From Verrucomicrobiaceae bacterium (GTDB lineage Bacteria > Verrucomicrobiota > Verrucomicrobiia > Verrucomicrobiales > V1-33): 34,937 nucleotides of DNA. The notes beneath the pieces are model-generated. The model did no database searches and had not been told where the DNA came from. It worked only from the letters and a program-made list of their open reading frames with translations. The stretch lies in contig JAIXPK010000404.1 in NCBI GenBank assembly GCA_027486335.1, forward strand, positions 1 through 34,937. The letters run 5' to 3'. This document shows, one piece after another, positions 26,396 to 34,356 of the stretch. Both the position numbers and the translations under genes were made by a program. The stretch's first letter is position 1. Every line of letters begins with the position of its first letter.

Positions 26396-27049
26396 TTATC
26401 TGATTTCTGCGCCTGGATTTTCGAGGACGGTGAAGAGATAGCGGAGTTCGTCATCGACGTCGGCTGGGTCGACGGTTTCGGCGACGAGCGTGCGGAGTTC
26501 GGTGCGGAATTCGGCGCGGAGGCGCGAGACGGCCTTGCGGAAGGCTTCATCGGACATGGAGAGGGCGGCGGGTCCGGACGGAACTTTGGTGGCTCCGGCT
26601 CCCATGCCGGGGAGGAATCTGCTGAGAACGATGAATTCCGTGGATTTGGAGCGAGCGGCCCATGAGGATTCGACGGCGGCGACGGCGGCGCGGAGGAGGG
26701 CGAGGGCCCATTCGCGGTCGAAGACGAGACTGGGGTCGGCGGGTTCTTCCGGGGACCAGTCAGGGGTTGGCGGGCGGAAACTGGAGATGACGAAGTTTCT
26801 GAGGCAGGTGAAGAGGAACGTGCGGAAGCGGCCGCGTTCGCGGTCGGCGCGGTTCCAGAGTTTTTTGCGGATGGCGTTGAGGAAGAAGTCCTGGCAGCGG
26901 TCTTCGGCGTCGGCGTGACTGAAGTGCCAGCGGGTCATGAGGTATTCGGTGACTGGCTTGCGGTAGGTTCTGTAGAGATAGTCGATGATCTGCCCGTTGT
27001 TGTCATCGGGACCTCCGATCATGGTCCAGTGGGTGGGGGGGAGATTCAT
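26396..27049 (-). CDS. ECF-type RNA polymerase sigma factor
   Basis: The 217-aa product has sigma region 2 features (IIDYLYRTYRKPVTEYLMT, then HADAEDRCQDFFLNAI, then RGRFRTFLFTCLRNFV for -10 recognition and core binding). A helix-turn-helix-like region 4 appears as LSMSDEAFRKAVSRLRAEFR. The linker between them is long and Pro-rich (FRPPTPDWSPEEPADPS), and a C-terminal about 30-residue tail follows (DVDDELRYLFTVLE). This matches sigma factors found beside Ser/Thr kinases in Planctomycetes and Verrucomicrobia, which typically lack a classical anti-sigma gene. The kinase gene immediately downstream is the probable regulator. The start is the ATG at 27049. Confidence 0.85.
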   Translation of the reverse strand: MNLPPTHWTMIGGPDDNNGQIIDYLYRTYRKPVTEYLMTRWHFSHADAEDRCQDFFLNAIRKKLWNRADRERGRFRTFLFTCLRNFVISSFRPPTPDWSPEEPADPSLVFDREWALALLRAAVAAVESSWAARSKSTEFIVLSRFLPGMGAGATKVPSGPAALSMSDEAFRKAVSRLRAEFRTELRTLVAETVDPADVDDELRYLFTVLENPGAEIR

Positions 27050-27146
27050 GCCTTACGCGAGAGAGGCAGATAGGGGGATGCGGGGATGACGTCGAGTGAA
27101 AAACGGTCTCCTCCATGAATGCGGAGGGTGGTCAGGGGCCTGATTG

Positions 27147-28019
27147 TCAGAGAGTTTCAGGTGGGGCGGACGCGAAGAGGAAGCGGTCGTGGCGGGAGAG
27201 GTCGTGGGCGGCGGAGACGTCGGTGAAGCCGAGGGAGGAGAGGCGGGCGGCGAGGGCGGCGGTCTGGCCGGTGCCGACTTCGAGGGCGGCGAGGGCGTTG
27301 GGGAGGAGGTGTGGGGCGAGGTGGTCGAGGAATTGCTCGATGAGGGCGGTGCCGTTGGGGCCGCCGTCGAGGGCGAGGACGGGGTCGTGGAGGACTTCCT
27401 TGGAGAGCGCGGGGATTTCTGCGGGATCGATGTAGGGGAGATTGGCGACGACGAGATTGAACTGGTGGTTCTCGAGAGCGGACCAGAGGTTGGATTCGAT
27501 GAAGGAGAGGCGCGGGGAGACGAGGGAGAGGTGGGCGGCGTTGTCGCGGGCTAGGGAGAGGGCGGTTGGGGAGAAGTCGGCGAGGACGACTTGGGCTTCT
27601 GGGAAGGCGGCGGCGAGGGAGAGGCCGATGATGCCTGAGCCGGTGCCCATGTCGAGGATGGCGGCGGGTGGCGGAAGGGCGTCCGGGCCGCGGAAGCGGG
27701 CGAGGATTTTGTCGACGAGTTCCTCGGTTTCGGGGCGCGGGATGAGGGCGCGGGCGTCGCAGAGGAAGTCGCGGCCCATGAATTCGACGGAGCCGAGGAG
27801 GTGCTGGAGTGGTTCGCCGTCGCGGCGGCGTTTAACGAGATCGCGGAGGGGAGCGAGTTCGGATTCCGAGAGCGGGCGGTCGAAGTCCATGTAGAGCTGC
27901 ATGCGGCGGCAGTTGAGGACCTTGGCGAGGAGGTGCTCCATGTTGAGCCGGGCGTTGTCGATGCCGGCTTTTTCGAGCCATGGCGTGCCGGTGCGGATGG
28001 TTTCGAGGACGGTTTTCAT
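27147..28019 (-). CDS. prmC: Peptide chain release factor N5-glutamine methyltransferase
   Basis: The 290-aa protein is PrmC (HemK), which uses S-adenosylmethionine to methylate the Gln of the GGQ motif of RF1 and RF2. An N-terminal helical domain (about 1-85) is followed by the Rossmann methyltransferase domain: LIPRPETEELV (92-102), SAM-binding ILDMGTGSGIIGLSLA (121-136), and NLPYIDP (193-199) at the position of the catalytic NPPY. Here the first Pro is replaced by Leu, with Asn and Tyr kept. The start at 28019 (MKTVLETIRTG) is preferred over one 57 bases upstream, which adds a leader not seen in the family. The gene lies 80 bases downstream of the acyltransferase/synthetase gene in the same orientation. 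Confidence 0.9.
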   Translation of the reverse strand: MKTVLETIRTGTPWLEKAGIDNARLNMEHLLAKVLNCRRMQLYMDFDRPLSESELAPLRDLVKRRRDGEPLQHLLGSVEFMGRDFLCDARALIPRPETEELVDKILARFRGPDALPPPAAILDMGTGSGIIGLSLAAAFPEAQVVLADFSPTALSLARDNAAHLSLVSPRLSFIESNLWSALENHQFNLVVANLPYIDPAEIPALSKEVLHDPVLALDGGPNGTALIEQFLDHLAPHLLPNALAALEVGTGQTAALAARLSSLGFTDVSAAHDLSRHDRFLFASAPPETL

Positions 28020-28099
28020 GCGGCGCGCGGCGGCGTGGTCGGGAGGAGACTGGGCCGCAAATTCGGGGCGGCGCAAGACAGGAATCGGGGGTGGAAGGG

Positions 28100-30259
28100 T
28101 CAGGGTGTGGCGAGGAGACGGCGTTCGAGTTCGCGGTAGTCGACTTTTCCGGTGCCGAGGCGGGGGATTTCGGGGATGACGCGGAGGGTGCGCGGGACGG
28201 CGAGGTTAGGGAGCCCGTGGTTGCGGATAGCGGTGCGGATTTCGTCGGCGGTGAGGCGAGGGTCGGTGGTGAGGGTGCAGAGTTGTTCGCCGCGTTCGGG
28301 GTCGTGGGTGACGATGATGGCGGTTTCGCAGCGCGGGGCGAGGTGAGGGAAGGCGCTGGCGAGGGCGTCTTCGACGGCGGTGAGGCTGATCATTTCGCCG
28401 CCGATTTTGGCGAAGCGTTTGAGACGGCCCATGATGAAGAGGAAGCCGTCGTCATCGACGCGGACGATGTCGCCGGTGTCGTACCAGCGTTCGTGGTCCG
28501 GGGAGGCGTTGGGGGCGTCGGTTAGGTAGCCTTTCATGACATTGGGGCCGCTAACGAAGAGACGGCCGCCGTCGGGGACCCCGGCGACTGGTTCGAGACG
28601 GTAGGAGATGCCAGGGAGGAAGCGGCCGGCGGAGCCGAAGGTGGCGGCGAGGCCGGTATTGAGGGAGATGGCGGGGCTGCATTCGGTGGCTCCGTAGCCT
28701 TCGAGGATGCGGACGCCGAAGCGGCGGGCCCATGTGCGGGCGGTGTCTTCCTGGAGTTTTTCAGCGGCAGAGAAGACGCAGCGGAGATTGCGGAAGTCGT
28801 ACGGGTGGGCTTTGCGTGCGTAGCCGTTGAGGAATGTGTTGGTGGCGATGAGGATGGTGGCGTCGCATTCGTAGACGGCGGATGGGATGATGCGGAAGTG
28901 GAGCGGCGAGGGATAGAGGTAGACGGGCATGCCGCTGAGGAGCGGGACGAGCAGGCCGACGGTGAGGCCGAAGCTGTGGAACAGCGGCATGGCATTGAAG
29001 AGCTTGTCGGTCTCGGTGAGGTCGGTGACGGCGACGAGCTGGCGGACGTTAGCGAGGAGATTGCGGTGGGAGAGCTGGACGCCTTTGGGGACGCCTTCGG
29101 AGCCGCTGGTGAAGAGGATGACGGCCGTGCGGTCGGATTGCTGCTGAGGGGAGAGATGGGACCATGCGGCGCGGGAGAGCGGGCCGAGGGAGGTGGAGAA
29201 GAGCGAGGCGAGTTTGGCGGAGAGTTTGGCGCTGGTGGGGATGGCGGCGCGGACGTCTTCGAGGAAGATGAGGGAGAGACCGGCGTCAGTGAGCGGGGTG
29301 AGGTTGAGACGGGCTTTTTCGATGAAGGCGCGGGAGGTGACGATCTGGGAGAGACCGGCGGCGCGGGCGCAGGCGAGCATTTGGGCTGGGCCTGTGGAGA
29401 AGTTGAGGAGGGCGGCTTCGCGGCCGAGGGCCCAGAGGGCGAGGAGGGCGGCTGGGGCGGCGTTGACGTTGGGGAGGAGGAGGCCGGTGCGTGGCGTGGT
29501 GGCATCGAGCTGGGAGGCCAGCTGGGTGGCAAGGAGGCGTGCTCCGAGGACGAGGCGTTCGCGGGAGATGGCACCGTTGGGGTCTTCGAGGGCGCGGGCG
29601 TTGCCGTGGGTGCGGGCGGCGGCGGTGATGGCGGCGGCGAGGTTGCCGGGACCTTGTTCCATTTCGGTTTGGAAACGGAAGTCGAGCGTGCGGGCGTTGA
29701 GCCATTCCATGAGACGGGCGCGCTGACGGGCGGGGCGTTCGCCGGGGAATTCCGGGGCCTGGAGAGGTTCGCTGAAGTGAGCGGAGACCTGCGGGAGGAA
29801 TTGTTTACGGTTGGGGTTGGGGGAGAACGGGATGCGGTCGGTGCCGCGGAAGTTGCAGAGGATGACGCGGGCTTTGGTTTTGAGGAGGAGGAAGCCGGGG
29901 CCGTCATAGAGGCGCATGAGCGAGCCGGTGGCGGAGAGACGGCCTTCCGGGAAGAGGGCGAGGCGGCCGCCCTTTTTGAGGAATTCGGCCATGTGTTTGA
30001 CCGCGTAGGGTGAGTCGGTGTCGACGGGGAAGCTGCGCGGGTTGAGCATGATCTTCCGGTGGAGCCATGAAGTCTGGGCGGTGCGGCGGGAGACGACGCA
30101 TTTCCAGTCGTCCGGGGCGCATGCGAAGAGGAAGAGCCAGTCGATCCACGAGACGTGATTGGGGAGGAGGAGGACTGGGCCGGGGGTATTGAGCGCCTCG
30201 AGGTTGAAGGCGCGGAAGCGGAAGAGACAGCGGAGCAGCAGGCGCAGGACAGCTTTCAT
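28100..30259 (-). CDS. aas: Acyltransferase / acyl-ACP synthetase fusion (Aas-like)
   Basis: The 719-aa protein joins a PlsC-type acyltransferase (NHVSWIDW, HxxxxD motif, about 39-44; FPEGRLSATGS, about 103-113) to an AMP-dependent acyl-activating enzyme. The latter shows the P-loop FTSGSEGVPKGV, YGATECSPA, the YDTGDIV motif and the GKVDYREL C-terminal Lys motif. This is the layout of Aas, which re-acylates lysophospholipids with fatty acids activated on ACP. The start at 30259 (MKAVLRLLL) is preferred because the next candidates upstream (TTG 30301, ATG 30298) overlap an inverted repeat; no start has a clear Shine-Dalgarno sequence. There is no long membrane domain like the E. coli linker, so it would sit at the membrane through the hydrophobic first helix (LRLLLRCLFRF). 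The true substrate could differ. Confidence 0.88.
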   Translation of the reverse strand: MKAVLRLLLRCLFRFRAFNLEALNTPGPVLLLPNHVSWIDWLFLFACAPDDWKCVVSRRTAQTSWLHRKIMLNPRSFPVDTDSPYAVKHMAEFLKKGGRLALFPEGRLSATGSLMRLYDGPGFLLLKTKARVILCNFRGTDRIPFSPNPNRKQFLPQVSAHFSEPLQAPEFPGERPARQRARLMEWLNARTLDFRFQTEMEQGPGNLAAAITAAARTHGNARALEDPNGAISRERLVLGARLLATQLASQLDATTPRTGLLLPNVNAAPAALLALWALGREAALLNFSTGPAQMLACARAAGLSQIVTSRAFIEKARLNLTPLTDAGLSLIFLEDVRAAIPTSAKLSAKLASLFSTSLGPLSRAAWSHLSPQQQSDRTAVILFTSGSEGVPKGVQLSHRNLLANVRQLVAVTDLTETDKLFNAMPLFHSFGLTVGLLVPLLSGMPVYLYPSPLHFRIIPSAVYECDATILIATNTFLNGYARKAHPYDFRNLRCVFSAAEKLQEDTARTWARRFGVRILEGYGATECSPAISLNTGLAATFGSAGRFLPGISYRLEPVAGVPDGGRLFVSGPNVMKGYLTDAPNASPDHERWYDTGDIVRVDDDGFLFIMGRLKRFAKIGGEMISLTAVEDALASAFPHLAPRCETAIIVTHDPERGEQLCTLTTDPRLTADEIRTAIRNHGLPNLAVPRTLRVIPEIPRLGTGKVDYRELERRLLATP

Positions 30260-30296
30260 AGTCGGGGAAGCTGTGGCCTGAAAAGCGATGCGGCGC

Positions 30297-30323
30297 ATCA
30301 ATAAACCGCGCGGGGTTATTGAT
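30297..30323. repeat. Inverted repeat upstream of the Aas-like gene
   Basis: ATCAATAA and TTATTGAT form a perfect eight-base inverted repeat around an 11-base G/C-rich centre that itself contains CC-GCGC-GG. It lies 38 bases upstream of the preferred Aas start and could be an operator or a hairpin in the leader RNA. There is no adjacent T-tract for termination on the minus strand. Confidence 0.5.
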
Positions 30324-30385
30324 GGAGTCGATGGCTGTCCGGTTGGCGCGGGGAACGGTGGGACCCGGGCCGGGGAGAGACTGAA

Positions 30386-30616
30386 TCAGCCGGCGGTGCG
30401 GGAGCGAATGAAGCCGAAGGCGACGATGGCGGCGACGGTGACGAGGATGCCCATGACGACGAGGAAGATGACGCGGTCGCGCTGGGCTTCGAGGCGAGGC
30501 TGACTGGGTGGTTTGGGGCCGCGGTAGCGCTGGGCGTGGCGTGGCCGGGTCACGAATTTGTCGGTGACACCCTGGCGGTCCTGCAGGCGTTTCCACTTGT
30601 CGAATTCGTCAGGCAT
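30386..30616 (-). CDS. Small single-helix membrane protein
   Basis: The 76-aa product starts at the ATG at 30616 (MPDEFDKWKRLQDRQG). It has a basic, charged cytoplasmic N-terminal half and one transmembrane helix near the C-terminus (VIFLVVMGILVTVAAIVAFGF, about 50-70). No domain is recognised. A frame extending 57 bases further upstream adds residues without membrane or domain character and is not preferred. It is 127 bases upstream of the Aas-like gene in the same orientation, but the inverted repeat lies between them. Confidence 0.6.
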   Translation of the reverse strand: MPDEFDKWKRLQDRQGVTDKFVTRPRHAQRYRGPKPPSQPRLEAQRDRVIFLVVMGILVTVAAIVAFGFIRSRTAG

Positions 30617-30945
30617 GGATGGGAAGGTGAGCAACGAGGAGGTCACCATTCCTGGAAACCTGTGGGACAGCAAGGAAAATCTGGGAGTGAATGTGATGTT
30701 GTGGTGTCAGGATGGATGGAGGGGAGAGCGTGGAGGTTTGAGGGTATGATGTCTTTAAAGAGAAAGAAATTAAGTCATCATCATAAGGGTGGTGAATAAG
30801 TCCAGGAACCGTGTTCCCCATTGGAGAATGGGGTGTTCCACGCGATGGAGGGGGGTGGACAAGGATCGGGATGGACGGTTCTGTGAAAAGGGGAGAACGT
30901 TGTGGGGCGGGTATGCGCCGGGTGTTGTCCCTGTTGTGCGCCGGG
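30617..30945. other. Gene-poor region downstream of rnc
   Basis: These 329 bases hold no supported gene. They include an A/T-rich stretch near 30750-30790 and a hairpin-forming segment at 30805-30839, and otherwise show no strong reading frame. Transcription of the rnc unit must stop or attenuate here. Confidence 0.5.
30805..30839. repeat. Nested inverted repeat (hairpin candidate)
   Basis: CCCCATT and AATGGGG pair around a GGAG loop, and GGAAC and GTTCC pair outside them, giving a bulged stem over 35 bases. There is no U-tract in either orientation, so it is not a classical terminator. It lies 107 bases beyond the rnc stop and could be an RNA processing or attenuation element. Confidence 0.4.
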
Positions 30946-31704
30946 TTATTCACCGGGCTGGATGGAGGGTGGAGCGGGAGTTGCCGCTGATTCTTTGGGG
31001 GCGGCGGCGAGGCGTATGGAGATGGCGACGACCTCCGGGTGGGAGAGAGCGGCTTCTGCGGCGGCGGTTTCGGCGAGTTTTTTGCTGGGGCCGGAGCCGT
31101 CGGCGAGGGCGAGTCCGTTCCATGTGACGCGGGCGACGAAGGATTTGCGGTGGTCTGGGCCGGCTTCTGAGACGATGGAATAGGATGGGCTGCCGAGGGC
31201 GACGGACTGGAGGGTTTCCTGGAGTTGGCCCTTTGGGTTGACCTCGCGTGGCTGGGTGGTGAGGGAGCGGAGTTCTTCGCCGCAGAGGTGGAGGACGGTG
31301 GCGCGGACGGTGTCCATGCCGGCGTCGAGATAGATGGCGCCGACGAGGGCTTCGAGGGCGTCGGAGAGCGTGCTGGCGCGTTCGCGGCCGCCGCAGGCGG
31401 CTTCGCCGCGGCCCATGACGAGGTGTTTGCCGAGATCGAGGCGGAGGGCTGCGGCGGCGAGGGCTGGGCGGGAGACGACGCGGGCGCGGAGTTTGGTGAG
31501 GGTGCCTTCGTCGAAATCGGGGAAGGCGGAGTAGAGGAAGTCGGTGAGGATGAGCTGGAGGACGGCGTCGCCGAGGAATTCGAGGCGCTGGTTGCTGATC
31601 TGGTGGCGATGGGACTCGTACGCGACGCTAGGGTGCGTGAGCGCCTCTTCGAGGAGGGCTGGAGAGGAGAACGAATGGCCGAGCGAAGCTTCCAGCGCGT
31701 GCAT
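30946..31704 (-). CDS. rnc: Ribonuclease III
   Basis: The 252-aa protein is RNase III, which cleaves double-stranded RNA in rRNA maturation and mRNA turnover. The signature NQRLEFLGDAVL (38-49; catalytic E42 and D46) and DALEALVGAIYLDAG (115-129; D115, E118) form the active site. A double-stranded RNA-binding domain follows (NPKGQLQETLQ, about 172, to SKKLAETAAAEAAL, about 222). The start at 31704 (MHALEASLGH) is taken because a longer upstream reading enters the tRNA-His gene. The start lies only 12 bases from the tRNA 3' end, so tRNA and rnc may share a transcript. All catalytic residues are intact. Confidence 0.94.
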   Translation of the reverse strand: MHALEASLGHSFSSPALLEEALTHPSVAYESHRHQISNQRLEFLGDAVLQLILTDFLYSAFPDFDEGTLTKLRARVVSRPALAAAALRLDLGKHLVMGRGEAACGGRERASTLSDALEALVGAIYLDAGMDTVRATVLHLCGEELRSLTTQPREVNPKGQLQETLQSVALGSPSYSIVSEAGPDHRKSFVARVTWNGLALADGSGPSKKLAETAAAEAALSHPEVVAISIRLAAAPKESAATPAPPSIQPGE

Positions 31705-31716
31705 GGATGAGAGAGG

Positions 31717-31793
31717 TGGGGTGACCGACGGGGCTCGAACCCGCGACAACCGGAATCACAATCCGGGGCTCTACCGACTGAGCTACGGTCACC
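31717..31793 (-). tRNA. tRNA-His (GUG)
   Basis: The minus strand folds as a complete cloverleaf: acceptor stem GTGACCG with CGGTCAC, D-arm GCTC-AGTCGGTA-GAGC, anticodon arm CCGG-ATTGTGATT-CCGG with anticodon GTG, and T-arm GCGGG-TTCGAGC-CCCGT. The extra G at position -1 typical of tRNA-His is encoded (31793) and faces discriminator C73. The CCA tail is encoded (31717-31719). Confidence 0.96.
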
Positions 31794-31909
31794 ATGCCGT
31801 GGAAGCGGCGGATTGGTTTATAAATCAGGGTTCGGGGGATTTCCAGGTGAATTTTCGAGGGGATGCGTCTGTGCTTGCCGGGTGCGGGTGGGGGGGATAG
31901 TGGGGGTGG

Positions 31910-32689
31910 ATGAGTACAGGCAAGGATGGGAAAGAAGCGATGCGGCCGATGTTGTCGGCGGTGTATCACGGGATGCGGGAGTCGGTGGGGACGGCGCTGG
32001 CTGGTGCGGAGAGTGCGGGGGCATTGCTGGCGGTGGTGCAGGCGGCGTTGCAGCAGGTGGAGGAGAGTGTGAACGGGGCGCGTCGAGAGAGTGGGGTGGC
32101 GACGGCGTGTGCGGTGGGGTGTTCGTTCTGCTGCTGGCTGAACATTGATGTGCTGGCGCACGAGGTGCTGCTGATGGCGGCTTATGTGAAAGCGCACCGG
32201 ACGCCGTGGGAGGTGGAGGAACTGGCGGCGGCGGCGGTGGTGCGGCGTGATGAGCGGGCGGGTCTGGACCATGGGCAGCGGCAGCGGGTGAGGAAGCCGT
32301 GTCTGCTGCTGGATGATGCGGTGTGTTCGGTGTATCCGGTGCGGCCGGGGGCGTGCCGGCGGTACTGGTCCGGGGATCTGGAGGCGTGTCATGCGATGTG
32401 GGAGGATCCGGATGTGACGGCGAGTGTGGAATTTCCGCTGCTGCAGGAGACGGGGCGGGCGGCGGCGGCTGGGGTGCACCATGCGTTTGTGAGGGCTGGG
32501 TATGACGGGTGTTATTATGATTTGCCGTCGGCGCTGGCGGAGGCGCTGACGGATCCCGCGTGTCTGGAGCGGTGGTGTGGCGGGAAGAAGGTGTTTTCGG
32601 AGGGTGCGGAGACGCGGACGCCGGAGGGATTCCGGCAGGCGGAGGCGCTGGAGCGTTTGCGGCGGGAGCTTGGAAGGGTGATGGAATAA
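31910..32689 (+). CDS. YkgJ-like cysteine-cluster protein
   Basis: The 259-aa protein has the metal-binding Cys pattern of the YkgJ/CxxCxxCC family: CAVGCSFCC (C67, C71, C74, C75), then PCLLLDDAVCSVYPVRPGACR (C131, C139, C149) and C160. These proteins probably bind zinc or an iron-sulfur cluster; the function is unproven, and some take part in modifying flagellin or other proteins. Flanking helices before C67 and after C160 are unassigned. There is no signal peptide. It heads a plus-strand operon whose next gene starts 44 bases later. The ATG at 31910 follows a G-rich stretch (GGGGGTGG) that may serve as ribosome site. Codons end mainly in G, the mirror image of the minus-strand neighbours. 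Confidence 0.82.
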   Translation: MSTGKDGKEAMRPMLSAVYHGMRESVGTALAGAESAGALLAVVQAALQQVEESVNGARRESGVATACAVGCSFCCWLNIDVLAHEVLLMAAYVKAHRTPWEVEELAAAAVVRRDERAGLDHGQRQRVRKPCLLLDDAVCSVYPVRPGACRRYWSGDLEACHAMWEDPDVTASVEFPLLQETGRAAAAGVHHAFVRAGYDGCYYDLPSALAEALTDPACLERWCGGKKVFSEGAETRTPEGFRQAEALERLRRELGRVME

Positions 32690-32733
32690 GGGGTGGAAAT
32701 CGGTGGCGGGATCCGCATGATGGGGAGGACGCC

Positions 32734-33315
32734 ATGATTACAGAAGTTCCCGGTATTTCAGTATTGCCCGCCTGCGGGTTCAAAGAGTGGTCGCTGGTGT
32801 GCGACGCGCTGGGGGCTGGGGCGCAGAGTTTGATTCTGCGGAAGGGAGGGATTCATGAGGGCCGGGGCGGGTTCTGGTGGAAGCACGATCGTTTCTTTCT
32901 GTTTCCGACGCATTTTCATGAGCAGCGGGCGTCGTTCACGTGGGGAGCGGACGGCGGTGAGTCCCCTGCCCCGGCGGAGGGAGCGGGGCATCGGCTGACG
33001 TTGTTTGCGGAGGTGGTGGAGAAGACTCAGCTAACGGAATGGGAGCGGGTGGAGGCGTTGCGGCCGTGGCATTACTGGACGGATGAAGCGATCCGGGAGC
33101 GGTTTGATTATTCGGAGCAGGCGGGGATCAGTGTGGCATTGCTGCGGGTGTGGCGGCTGGAGGAGCCGTGGGAATTTCCTGATGAGGCGAAGTTTGGCGG
33201 GTGCCGGTCGTGGCTGGATCTGCCGGAGGTTCCGGAGGCGGGGTTGGTGCCGGTGCTGGATGATGCGGCGCACGGGGAGCGGATGGAGGCGTTGCGTGCG
33301 GCGATGGGATTGTAA
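32734..33315 (+). CDS. DUF1802 family protein
   Basis: The 193-aa frame is taken from the ATG at 32734, which has a strong GGGGAGG ribosome site seven bases upstream; an earlier in-frame ATG lies inside the preceding gene. Residues match DUF1802: the opening GFKEWSLVCDALGAGAQSL, then LRKGGIHEG, the FFLFPTHFHEQ motif, and the RPWHYWTDEAIRERFDY segment. The biochemical role of this family is unknown; I can only point to conserved His and Trp residues that suggest a binding pocket. It is separated by 3 bases from the following membrane-protein gene, so the two are probably translationally coupled. Confidence 0.82.
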   Translation: MITEVPGISVLPACGFKEWSLVCDALGAGAQSLILRKGGIHEGRGGFWWKHDRFFLFPTHFHEQRASFTWGADGGESPAPAEGAGHRLTLFAEVVEKTQLTEWERVEALRPWHYWTDEAIRERFDYSEQAGISVALLRVWRLEEPWEFPDEAKFGGCRSWLDLPEVPEAGLVPVLDDAAHGERMEALRAAMGL

Positions 33316-33318
33316 TGA

Positions 33319-34350
33319 ATGACGGCCATGGCGACACCTGAACCTCCCTCCCCTGCCCTGCCGGCTGCCGGTGGATTGACGCGGATGATCCGGACGTATG
33401 CGCGGCGTGACGATGCGGAACGGGCGCTGAGTTTGCTAGGAGATCATGGGGTGGAGGCGTCGATACAGGAATTCTGGGCTCCGGATGCGCACACAGGAGA
33501 GCGGGTGCTGCGCGGGTGTGCGCTGCTGGTTAGGCCGGAGGATGCGTCGGCAGCGGCGCGGCTGATCATGAAGATGCCGCCGAGTGAAGCGCCGGGCGGG
33601 CAGCGGGGCGGCGGGATGCCGGTGCGGACGCCCGGGGCGCGGGGATCGGGATCCGGGGGCCGATTGATGCGTCGGGTGCCGGTGGCGGAGAAGCAGCGGG
33701 GTTCGATTCTGATGATTGGGATCGCGATCATCGGGGCGGCGACGTTTCTGCTGTATGCGGGGAATCAGTTTCTGGGGAAGAAGCAGCGGGCGCCGGTGGA
33801 GGAGGAAGGGCCGGAGACGTACAGCATTGACGAGGATCTGAACGGGGACAGCATTGCGGATGCGGTTAGGGAGTACACGCCCGGGGGGCGGCTGGTGTCG
33901 TGGCAGGAGGACCGGAATTTTGACGGGACAATGGATGTGCGGTGGATCTGGCAGGGCGAGCGCCTAGCGTACCGTGACCGGGACATTGATGGGAACGGGA
34001 AGTGGGATGAGCGGACGACGTTTGATCCTGAGGGGTACCCGTTTTACACGGATCTGCGGCCTGATGGATCGGGTGCGGTGCGGATGCGGAAGGTGTTCCG
34101 GGACGGGGTGCTGTGGCGGACGCTGGAGGACCGGGATGGGGACACGCGGTTTGATTCGGTGCTGGAGACGGATGAGGGTGGAGACATTCTGCGGCGGGAC
34201 GTGCTGGGGCCGGAAGCGCCGGAGCATGCGGTGCCGAAGTATCCGCTGCCGCCTTTGCCGCCGCGGGATCTCGGGGAGATGTCTGCGCCGCTGAAGGCGC
34301 TGCCGCCGGTGGAGTCCCCTGCCCCGCCCTCCCCTGCCCCGCCGCGCTGA
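33319..34350 (+). CDS. Membrane protein with Asp/Asn/Gly calcium-loop-like repeats
   Basis: The 343-aa protein has a small N-terminal domain (about 20-85; RTYARRDDAERALSLLGDHG) resembling DUF2007-type signal-transducing domains. A Gly/Arg-rich linker and one transmembrane helix (about 129-148, SILMIGIAIIGAATFLLYAG) follow. The outer part has repeated DxDxDG-type loops: DEDLNGDSIAD, DRNFDGTMDV, DRDIDGNGKWDE, DLRPDGSGAV and DRDGDTRFDS. These recall dockerin/EF-hand or thrombospondin-type calcium loops. The tail is Pro-rich. The protein is probably membrane-anchored with a calcium-binding extracytoplasmic region; the function is unknown. The start at 33319 is preferred; a second ATG at 33328 is possible. 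The dgt gene begins 6 bases after its stop. Confidence 0.75.
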   Translation: MTAMATPEPPSPALPAAGGLTRMIRTYARRDDAERALSLLGDHGVEASIQEFWAPDAHTGERVLRGCALLVRPEDASAAARLIMKMPPSEAPGGQRGGGMPVRTPGARGSGSGGRLMRRVPVAEKQRGSILMIGIAIIGAATFLLYAGNQFLGKKQRAPVEEEGPETYSIDEDLNGDSIADAVREYTPGGRLVSWQEDRNFDGTMDVRWIWQGERLAYRDRDIDGNGKWDERTTFDPEGYPFYTDLRPDGSGAVRMRKVFRDGVLWRTLEDRDGDTRFDSVLETDEGGDILRRDVLGPEAPEHAVPKYPLPPLPPRDLGEMSAPLKALPPVESPAPPSPAPPR

Positions 34351-34356
34351 AGCGTC

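Noticed and set aside
18584-31704. Dcm-type CCWGG avoidance as the cause of NCA before Trp codons
   Set aside because: CCTGG occurs several times in the same region (near 25355, 28753, 29757), so the site is not avoided.
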